Positions 54,415-64,000 of a stretch of 64,000 nucleotides of DNA are shown in pieces (positions within the stretch are counted from its first letter, which is position 1; each line of letters opens with the position of its first letter). This DNA comes from Lethocerus indicus (Eukaryota; Arthropoda; Insecta; Hemiptera; Belostomatidae). Below the pieces are notes generated by a model, which saw only the letters and a program-made list of their open reading frames with translations, was not told where the DNA came from and made no database searches. The stretch is taken from assembly GCA_019843655.1 (NCBI GenBank), contig JACDQD010000006.1, positions 12,717,746 through 12,781,745 on the forward strand, given 5' to 3'. The position numbers and the translations under genes are program-made.

Positions 54415-57400
54415 AGGGAAACACACGACAATAAGTCGTGATGTTTCACTTTTAAGTTTCTTGTCACCCTGGAATACTTCATACAGTTAAAATTTGAACT
54501 CTCAAATACATCTGGACTATGATTACTTTGAAAACAGGCTACGAGACGGGATGAAGAATATTTTAATTGGGTTCTATTTATTCTTAATTAAATAACTATA
54601 AATTTATCGTTCGAACTATAATCTTAAGTAACTCAAAAGTACGGTCTCGCGAATACTTTATACCCTAAATCGCTTTGATAAGGTACGTACACAACTACGA
54701 TTTCAGTGCGGAGACTTCCAGAAATCGTCCCGTATTATCGCGGAATATAACGTCTCGGGAGACAACTCGTAAACCCCGACCGGGTTGTCGCTCGTCAAAA
54801 ACTGGCCGAGACTGAAATAAACCGGCGATGGGGACGGGATAGAGCAAAAGTAGGGGTTGATAGTAAGGGAAGGGCGGTGGGATGAAACTCTGTGTGTAGT
54901 TCTGTCTGTGTTCTAGCGCTTGCGCCACCCCACGGTTAGTTTAATTAAAACAAGCCCCCTCCACCCCGGTGGCCTCTGACCTGATCTCCCCGCATATATT
55001 TGACCTTTTATTTTGATTTATCGCGCCCGTTTATACTCGGGAAATTAATATCTAAAATAATCTCTGCCGCCCTACCAAAAACAAAGAAAGAAAAATGTTA
55101 TTAAAAAATAGTAGCAGTGAGAAAGGGTGAAATACACTGTTTCTAAAAGTTAAACGTAAGTATTACATTCCCCGTTTATTTCACCACTAATTTGAGCAAA
55201 CTGGATCCCTTGATGAATTGCAATTAAACATGCCTAACATTAATTACACTTTTATATGGGTATATCAGGGCGCTGGAAGTACATATTGGCGAAATATAAT
55301 TTTGTAAATAATAATTATTATTTTTTATCAAATTAGTAATGATTATGTTAAAACATACCTGATTAGATAGGGAGCGAAAAATTACGCTGCTATTTATTCC
55401 TACTGTTTGTAGGAAGACGTTGTTTCATGGTGTTGTTAATAGATTCAACATCGCCATATTTTGTATCCGTCCCGCTGTAGAATATTCTGATATCAGGAGT
55501 TCCAGTTACAGAATTTGAACAGAGACGGTCTGCTCTAATTATTATAACATTCGTGCCTTACTTACCGTGTTTACTCCGCCTCTCATATTTCGTTAAGCGC
55601 GGGTCCCGTCGTCTAATTAAAGGTTTCGATTTTGTCCTCCCTTTAATTCCTAATATAATGCCAGGTTTATAAATACTCACTACGTTAAAATGCCATTTAT
55701 ATGTCAAAAGCTATTGATTCTTGCTAATACGATTCCATTTATATTTTTACGAAATATTTATACACAAATTTGTTTATTCAAATCTACGTAACTCTTTTTA
55801 TATAAACTTGGAAAAAAAAACAAAATATTACTGCATATATATAATTGTACCTGATTCCTATTTACGATTACAATATTAATTCTATTGTACTAAAATAATA
55901 TTTTGAATAACACTTCCTTTCTACTAGATGATAAAGATTATAACGACGAAATAATGAAGTTTCGTTATTACAAAAACTATTTTACGAAACAATCAGGTCT
56001 TGCCCTAAACAAGATTTGGATAAGGTTTAATAATTCACCCGAGCACCTAAGGAATTATTTAATTAACATTTTTAAATTTACCTCGCTAATAGTTCTCGTG
56101 GCCAAGATAAAAGTTTTAATCACAGCTTTCCTAAAATAGCACCTAAAATTGAATTTTTCGGATAACTAAGTTTAATAGGATAAAATAGCGCAAATATTGG
56201 ATATTTTAGGTCCCCCCTTCTTTCGTTTAAGTAGTGAAAACTCGTTATATAGATGACCCACTATTCTGACTTAAAGGATACAAATCTGCACAGCGATATT
56301 GATTTGAAATTTAATATGGACGAGGAAATGAAATTTCATTATGGAAAAAATGCAATATGGTCTGAGCCAGGGCTCTAAGAAAAATGATGCATAAATGTAC
56401 AATATATTTACCGTAAGGAACGAATCTTAGTACCTGTAATTATGTTATTTACTGCATGAAATGCTACGAACCGCTGCACAAGACTGACCATTCATAACCT
56501 TGGTATAATCTATTTTTTTATCTGATTTGATAAAGTGCAAAAAATATAGATCAACCTTATCGGGATTGAACCGGCGGTAGGGTGCGGCTACACTGGCCGG
56601 GACCTGACTCAACAAATAAACTAAGACTCAATTCTATTTTCCGACCCCGCCTAAACACCAATCACCCTCCGCCCCACCACCGAACGATGTAAACTTCGGG
56701 TCGAACAATTGAAACGCTTCCGACGATGGCGTGTTTACAAGGGTAGGAAATTAGCCCGAAATTACTGTCCCGGAGCGATAGCGGGACAGAACGGACGGGC
56801 GGAGAAGGAAAATAAAAATCAAATGAAACATACTTAGTCCCTCGACATTTTCGAAATTGCTTCCCGGCGGCCGAGAATGGATTTGGTGTTACCAAAATTA
56901 ATGTATCAAAGTGGTGAAGTAAATTGAAATGATAAATTCTCCTCGTTAATTCGCCGTTCAGCACTTTTGACAAGCAAGTTTGTCCTCCTCCTCCTCCCCT
57001 TTATCCAAGAAGTATATTGCTTTTTGACCCGCAATGAGTCCAGTTTATAATTACCCGGCCGTAGTCGATATCCAGGCCGGCCACATTATATCATTCTGGG
57101 CATTCCACTCTCGGACCTAATTTATTGGTCGTTTGTTCTGGTCTTGTTTAATCTGTGGTATTAGTGTCACGGAGTTATTATTTTATCCTCTTCGTTTTTT
57201 ATTTTTTGGCCCACTTCTTTATAAGTAATTCGGTTTCGGGATAATTTGTTCGTGTCGCGATTAATTTCAAATTATTCAACCCCCAGGAGATGATTCAACT
57301 GATAATGTCTTGAGACAAAGCAATGCCGTTTCGGTCGCTCGGAAAAGGCAGAGTAATTCTGCGAAAATGGGTTTGAGATTAGACTTAAAGATATTATTAG

Positions 57401-57536
57401 CTTGATAATAATCTGTTTGTATGTACGTTGACGTATGAATAAGGTATATCCTAGACATTGTGCTGCAATAATAATACTTGATGCTAAATTTAGGTTATAA
57501 GTTTTCGCCATAATATAAAAATATTAAGAACGTTTA
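54412..57536. other. Non-coding stretch
   Basis: Islands at 54700-55080 and 56560-56880; otherwise strongly AT-rich, especially 55240-56160. The plus-strand frame at 55903-56139 lies in AT-rich DNA and shows no domain. Confidence 0.5.
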
Positions 57537-57748
57537 CCTTAAGTTTAACATACCTGTTTTGTGGTCTGCGAGGGGTTGGAATACCGCAGATTCCTCACAT
57601 CCTCACAAGGATGCCTAAAAAACATCCAAAGTGCCAAAAGTGACTAACACAGCAGCACAGAAGATGGCGAGCAGCCTAAACCGGTCTAGCAAAAGACCAA
57701 ACCAGCGAGAGGAAACAGAAACACACGGAATCTACGGTTTACCTTAAG
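57537..57748 (+). mobile_element. Repeat copy B: same family as 9.85 kb, inverted, degraded
   Basis: Bounded by a perfect 12-base direct repeat GTTTACCTTAAG (ending at 57543 and spanning 57737-57748), a target-site duplication. The sequence between, about 57544-57736, matches the reverse complement of copy A. It shares the terminal segment TTTAACATACCTG-TTTTGTGG and GCGAGGGGTTGGA, a middle block around AAAACATCCAAAGTGCC, the hammerhead-like segment and the arm CAAACCAGCGAGAGG. The internal second arm of copy A is absent or replaced by about 30 unrelated bases. The long inverted-arm structure is therefore not a fixed property of the family. Confidence 0.8.
57654..57690 (+). ncRNA. Degenerate hammerhead-like motif (copy B)
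   Basis: Same 37-base length and position as the copy A motif, but the core words are damaged: CTGAAGA has become CAGAAGA and GAAA has become TAAA. The upstream stem I strand no longer pairs with TAGC. Stem II and the ACCGGTC segment are retained. It should not self-cleave. Confidence 0.5.
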
Positions 57749-60700
57749 ATTTTAGGTTTCAATACACTTATTTGCGGAATAATGACTTACAAGGCCCTGA
57801 AAGCTTGCCCGGCCTTGTTAGGCATTCTGGGCCAACCCGAGTGCCGAAGATTCCCATTCTAATATTAATGCTCAGACTTTTTCCCTCTCTGCTATTCACA
57901 AGCTCTCACGCACAAACACACACACACGCACAAATTGACGCGTCCCTTGAAGTATATAATCCCAGATTCGGGCATTTAAAATAGCCTTTAATCCGTTGTG
58001 AAAACAAACTGCGGTTATCTTGGATTGGGCGATCGAACACTTCGGCAACTCATTACGCCCGCCTCCACTAATCAGCCGTTCGTTGGAGGTGGGCCCGCGA
58101 TAAACCCCCGCGCTCGCTTTGCGGCTTAGAATATTTCGATTGCGCTCATTACTGCCAACTGAAAAAGATTATCTAACCAATTTAGGCAAACATTTATAAT
58201 GTCACCAAAATATGTTCTTTTTATATGCCGGCTTTTATTAAATATATCCCATTCTTGTCGAATTAAAAATGAAGTGTACGGAGGAGGAAATCCCGAATTT
58301 ATCCTAATTATTTCTAAAAATCCCGAGTCATTTATTATAATAAACGCTATCCTCAATAATGCCGATAATAATTGGATTATTTACTCACTTAAAGGTTCTG
58401 TTTTCGGTGTAAAATATTGTTCATAACTCATTACGTTATAATTATAACCTTTTTTTTACCATTACACCAGCGGTATTATACAATACATGACTTTAGCCTA
58501 AAATTTATAATGTCCAGAAGTATGAGATACGTATGAGGTAAGTAGTAATAATTTTAAATAAATTATCATGGTAGTTTCCAGACAAAATAATGTCATGAGC
58601 GTATTGCATATATAATTTCGTAATTTTCGCAATGCGCAGTTGGTGAAATCGCGAAGTATAAGCGCCCAGCGTGGCAAAACAATTAAGCTGCCGTTTTTCG
58701 CATGCGTTGTAAAAGTTTCGGATATCCGGCGGCGAATTTTATTCAGCGTCACTTGACGCGTTTGCATACTTGATGGCAGCCATAAATGAACGCGAACGTG
58801 CCCTGTGCCTAAATCGGTCGGGCCGCGAGTTTCGGCTCTCGTCCAATTTACAAAACGCCCCAGGCACACTGTCGGAGCCTGCAGAACTGTGCCTGCGAAT
58901 CAACGCCTCTTGTCAAAAATATCCGATCCATACTTTTAAATTATGGTTATGTTTAATTTCAAGACTGTTTGGGGTGCAATCGCGGAATAACCAACGGTAC
59001 AAGGCACGTACGGTGAAGGGCAAATATGCCAACCCGTAAGGGACCCCTGCCATAGCTCAGTTTAATGTAGCGAAAGCATGACGCTCCATTGGCAGACGAA
59101 ATGGGGAAAGAACATTTCCAAGTGAATAAAAATTAAGGGACGGCAGAATATAGCAGTGATATACTGAGAGTTTGATAGAAAAAGGTGAAGTAATATGAAG
59201 TAAGGTACTTTGAAGTTTAGTTTGCCAGTAAAGAGAAATTTCGTTATATAAAAATATGAGGACATTAATTTGAAACTTTTCTTGGGGGAATTTCAGTTGC
59301 CTTTCTAAAACTCAAAATGTAAGATATATTCTCCCGGGTCCCAGGATAATTAAACCCATAAGGTTATAAAATCAATAGTTATTATTGATCGTCTTCATTT
59401 CATTATTAACGACAAAAATTACTTTGTCTTATTTTCCGACCGAAACAACGAATACTGAGGGCAAAAAATGCCACAAAATAGAACATTTTGTATTTGTGCA
59501 TTTGTTGATCACTGTTATAACGTCATTAACATATTTTTATAAACATAAGATGTAAGAATACGAGTGGTAATTTGAATACAGAATGTCTAACCATGATGCA
59601 ATGAATTGAATATATTTATAAGAGTCCGGAGTCACGGACTTTCCCTGTAGGAACTGATATATGCACCCAGGCGTTCGTATGCAGTTGGCTTTCGACTGCA
59701 TGTCGAAGTTTGTTAGAACGAATGCCCGAGCACGGCTACAGTAATTAAGTATGCTGATTTTCGTTGAATCAATTTTCGATTCACTGGCCAACCGAGTTCG
59801 TGGAAAGGTTTTTCAGTTTTCCTGTTTTACCTTCACAGGGTTTTTTTTCAACATGTACTAAATTAAATTAACGAGAAAAATAATAAAAGGATTGAAATTT
59901 GAATAAAAATGAATGGATTAGTTAACAATTAATAAACAGACAAATAACAATTATTAACATTCAATAGTAATTACATAATAATAAATTAGTGTATTTTCAG
60001 AAAAATAAGGAAAAGTAGTGCAGGAGAAAATTTCCCAGAAACAAACTATAAGTTCTGATCACTATAACAAATCGCCAGTGAAAATGGAACAAAGACAAAA
60101 GGAAATGACTAAAATCTCCATACGAAACCTTATTTAAGTAAGCTCCTTTCGATTTATCGTAACGGTATGAAGAAGAGCTATATGACGCACGAGAAGACTC
60201 ATGAGGTTGGTATCAAGGAGGCAGTGGGGCAAAGTCGTCAGAAGGTACAGTAAATAGTTTGAATTATTGCAGAAATCATCGATCAGGTAATAGACCCACC
60301 GCTTTCTGGGAGGGAGGGGTTACACTGTGGTAAGGTGAAAACTGACATTACCCTAACGAATAACTGCTTTCTAATATTATTTCACGTAGATATAATTTTA
60401 TTTAGTCAGATCACATTGGTCATCTCACCGGTGGCAAGAGGATATCAAGAGAGGAGGAGGGTTGCCGATGGAAATATTGATATCGAACTTTGTACATTCT
60501 CACTGACCGTTTTAGATGTCTGTTGACTTTCAGAACGTTTCCAGTCGACTTATAGACAAAAAATCGGTAAACATGTAGTCTACAAGGTTGGGAGTAAATT
60601 CGTGATACATTTATTCAATGAACAGTCTATTGAAGCGAGATTGTCTTCGGGCGGCGGTTCACATCGTCTTCATTGATGGATACGTATTGTTCCGTTCAGG

Positions 60701-61735
60701 GGCGTACAGCACCCCGGCCCTTGTTATACCTGTTGCATTTGGAAAACAGTTTTGCCTTAATCAGTATTGGACGGGCGTACTTGGACATCCCTGTCTAACT
60801 ACGCATCTCGCCGGCTCTGTTCGTCCTCACGCTGAGAATACAGAACGAGCAACCGACATAGGCTATGAATCCGGGACCGGTAGGAGGGGGCCGCGGCCGG
60901 CTAAAAAAACTATATATTATTCAGCATGAATTATACATTAAGGAGACGAGCTCTGCCGCCTCCTGTCACGGCCCATCCTTTACGCCAGCCCGGTGATATT
61001 TAATATTTATTTTTTAAAAGATTTAAAAGTGTATTAATCGCTCCGATTTAAGTTTGGCTCCGATCCGAGTTCAGTTACAGAATCAGAATTTCAAGCTGTA
61101 CTAACTGGGAATTGGACGCAAGTATTTATTTGAAGAAATAATTATCAGTGGAGTAGAAATATGGCGGAGTAATTTTAGAAAACAGTCTGAAGCAGACCGC
61201 GGTCTGTTCTCTCCGAAAGTGACTGCCGGGAGCCATTGGGCGGGGTCTAACTCGCAGAGCTTGTGGAATTAGTCCCCATTTGGGGCCGGCGCCGCATTTA
61301 TGATTTACCTGCCGGCCCAACCGATGTATATTTGGTTAATTGTGAATAATAGCCCGACGCGGATTTCGCTTTAGCACCTTTCTCACCTTCAATGCTTTTA
61401 AAAGATGCATGGCGCCGCCTAATGAACCTAATTACGGGCCTTCACCCGAATTAGGAACGTACCATTCATTACTCTAAGCGGAATATTCTTTTTATGATAA
61501 ATTATTAGAGAAAAGGAATTATATTTCTACTCATCAAATTCAAAATAATTTTGTCAGCTTGGTTCAAAACCAGGTTGACGCCTACTGCCACCGGGCCAGG
61601 TTGAGGCTTCGTCTTTAATTTTTATTACGATAATCATTAAAATATCGTATAGTCGTAATTGTCCACTGATGAAACTGTGTTTGCCTCATCCCAAAAGACG
61701 GGATTAATTTTCGCCGAGTACTATAATTCCAGACT
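57749..61735. other. Non-coding stretch
   Basis: No supported gene. Islands occur at 58020-58130, 58640-58900, 60620-60970 and 61190-61440. The minus-strand frame at 58498-58869 (123 codons) and the plus-strand frame at 60618-60929 (103 codons) have no recognisable domain. A short (CA)n-like tract sits near 57908-57930. Confidence 0.5.
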
Positions 61736-62160
61736 TTTGAGTAAACACCTTCGGCGACCGGTGATTCAATTAGAGACACTAGACCGATTAATCAACAGTG
61801 GGCGGGGCGGCCGCCATTAAAGCCGCAGGTAATTAAGCCCGGCTAAATGCCGCGGTTGTGGACCGGCTCCGGTTTATCGCTCCGGTCGGGGCCTCCGAGA
61901 GCTGGGTAAGGGGCCGAGAAACCCCCGACCGACTGTCGGACGGAAATTCGCCTCGAAAGGAGGTCTCGGATTTCAATCAGAAAGAGAGTCGGAGAGCCGG
62001 GTGTTTTATGTCCGGCAGCGGCGGCAGACATTGACCCCGAAGAGGAACGCGGTGCCGCCCTTTAATGGGGCCGGCGCACTTATCCTCCCGCACGGAAACA
62101 GCAATTGGAAATTTGTCGTCGCGACGCCCGGGGAATTTCAAAGTATAATGCGGTCCGGCC
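61736..62160. promoter_or_regulatory. CpG-rich island with homeodomain words and a GC box
   Basis: A compact GC-rich block containing GGGCGGGGC (Sp/KLF-type GC box, about 61801-61809). It has several homeodomain-type words (CAATTAG, GATTAATCA, CATTAAAG, TAATTAAG) within the first 110 bases. Short frames on the minus strand (61843-62162) overlap each other in different registers and look like composition artefacts. Promoter or enhancer status is inferred. Confidence 0.22.
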
Positions 62161-64000
62161 ATGAATTTTTATAGACACCCGAGTATAAAACCGACCGAGA
62201 CACCAAACATCGTTAACCAAACTACAGAGTATACAGTCGCCGCTGTTTCCCTGAATTTCCTAAATATCAACCAAATATCCCTTCATTTTAATTTTTTTTT
62301 ACATCTATATCCGAATAAATGGGATATAGCCATCCTTTGTGTAATGATGTTTTTATTGTAATAATATTCCTTGAGATGAAATCGAAGACTTATTCACGGG
62401 TAAAAGACATAGAGTTGCTTATGGTCGTGTACCATTTGGTATCGTACGGTGGACATCCTAATGCGATGCAACAACTAATGCCATAAACTGAAAAATTACG
62501 ATCAATTGTCGAAAAAACGACGTGGATGGTGAAATTTCGTGTAAATTTGGATCAGCTCCAGTAATAATGTTAGCCGTCCAATTTTCACATCCCGATTTAG
62601 CATTTGGCAACCATTCCGCATAAAGTGTAGCGCCCCAATCGAATAACTAGAATCTTTTCGAGAGATTTAGAAGGGAGTTCTTTTGATACGACGAGCAGTT
62701 CCTACTATCGAAAATTCAGCGCACACAAAACGCGGCAGATGTACTGACATCCGTTTGACTGAATGAAGCAGAATTCTACATCCTTTCGTAACTCTCCAAC
62801 ACTCTTAGTAGTGGGTTAATCAATTTACTGTATTCGGTCGTTTATATATTTGAAGACTTCGAAATATCAAAATTCGAATCGTATTTAGAAAACCTCTCGT
62901 TACATCGATTAGTGTATTGGGCAAATTTGTATACCGCGGTTTGTAGATAGCTTTTAATTTAATTAATCTAATGGATTCTCTTGGGAGATAAATTTATTGG
63001 ATAAGTAATATCACTGGAGGGGAATATTCTCGCAGGGTTGTATGGGTGGGCGGTGGGGCGGCTTTGCTGCTTTGCTGTTCTTTCTGGTACTCGCCCAGTT
63101 ATGAGAGAAAATTGGTCCGGTAACACACTCACTAATTTGATGGCCGAGGCCGGCCTAGCCAAGAGGGAGGCCTCAAGAGGGAGGGCCTGTTCCTGCACGA
63201 CGAATGCCAGATGGCCCTCGCACGCCACCTTCCCAGTGTTCGACCATTAATGCTCCGCGAGTGCCCTATTACACGGCCCTCTCACCCAGGAGTCGCTTGG
63301 GGGAGAAAATGGAACTTTTTTTTTAATATTCTATTAGAGTCGATTCGCACTTTCTTCCCTCCCGACGTCTAAATATAAAAAAGATCTTTACTGTCCACAG
63401 TTAGTCAGATAATTCGCGAATAAAATTACAAGGGGTAGTTTGGTTTTTTTTAGTTAATTTTCTCGTCTGGTTGGAGCCGGTGAAAGTCCTGAGCTCATTC
63501 CTACTCTCACTTCGTTAGGGGTAGGTTTCCAAGTAAAGGACCGTATCCTTGTAACTCGAGACAAGGTCTACTGACGGTCGGAGAAATCTTGAAGGGGCGA
63601 ACCCTTAATCCAATTGTCAGGAGATAGTGGACCGCTTTGAACCGCCCTCCCCCAACTCCCCCCACCCACCTGTGAATTGTCAGAGCGCTGGAAATTGTTC
63701 CACCGCTGTCACGAGGTCTCTTCTGGCTTCATCCAGGATACAAGCGGGTCGGAACAACGGCCGTAGGGCCATTTTTGAGACGGGATAATATTGTTATGCT
63801 TCCGTTGATGTCCCAGTCGCGTTTTATTTACTGTTCAGGAAATGTTCCTGCCGTTTGGAACCAGCCCATCTAAATCTAGTGTCCGTAATAAAAACTATTC
63901 TAAATGGGCGCCCTCCGGATTCGGGTCGGGTAGCCAACTCCTCAGGGTACTAGTAATCTGAGCCATATAGTAAATATATTTCACATTTGAAAATGTTTAT
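62161..64000. other. Non-coding stretch to window end
   Basis: AT-rich DNA with islands at 63020-63300 and 63470-63760. The 63.0-63.25 kb island is open on both strands without a recognisable domain. Confidence 0.5.

Noticed and set aside
58498..58869. 123-codon minus-strand frame
   Set aside because: No domain and no compositional contrast with its surroundings.
1..64000. CRISPR arrays, bacterial operons, rRNA or snRNA genes
   Set aside because: No regularly spaced direct repeats, ribosome-binding-site operon structure, or recognisable rRNA, U6 or 5S sequence was found.

Overview
This window looks like intergenic (or very long intronic) DNA from an arthropod, most probably an insect. The evidence is a decayed Jockey-like non-LTR retrotransposon, TA-flanked terminal-inverted-repeat miniature elements, a two-copy family carrying a hammerhead-ribozyme-like core with Penelope-like architecture, and long CT/TA/AAAT microsatellites. 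AT-rich DNA with short homopolymer tracts alternates with compact GC-richer, CpG-containing islands. Nothing resembles bacterial, organellar or viral organisation. Most open frames are short, unrelated to each other and without recognisable domains. I treat them as chance.

Layout: 1-9.6 kb is AT-rich DNA with GC-rich islands, including a tRNA-like T-arm near 3.4 kb and an octamer-containing island near 7.1 kb. A splice-site-flanked short candidate exon (9.61-9.69 kb) lies just before repeat copy A (9.85-10.07 kb), which has long inverted arms and a hammerhead-like core. A diverged tandem duplication occupies 11.66-12.32 kb. A GC-rich island dense in homeodomain/POU/E-box/bZIP-type words lies at 16.0-16.3 kb. 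A broken Jockey-type reverse transcriptase runs on the minus strand at 18.2-19.3 kb, next to a 237-bp TA-flanked MITE at 19.68-19.92 kb.

The best candidate host coding segment is an open frame at 27.2-27.7 kb with a PLNLS (CtBP-binding type) motif. A second diverged duplication with nearly the same offset as the first lies at 34.1-34.6 kb, followed by a second tRNA-like T-arm at 35.28 kb. Long (TA)n, (CT)n and (AAAT)n/(TA)n microsatellites are at 36.3, 46.6 and 54.35 kb. Repeat copy B, inverted relative to A and with a damaged core, is at 57.54-57.74 kb. GC-rich islands recur to the end.

No gene could be assigned a product with confidence apart from the transposon fragment. The most interesting item is the hammerhead-like repeat family: copy A keeps almost the whole catalytic core, a self-complementary stem III and a stem I, while copy B has lost key core bases.
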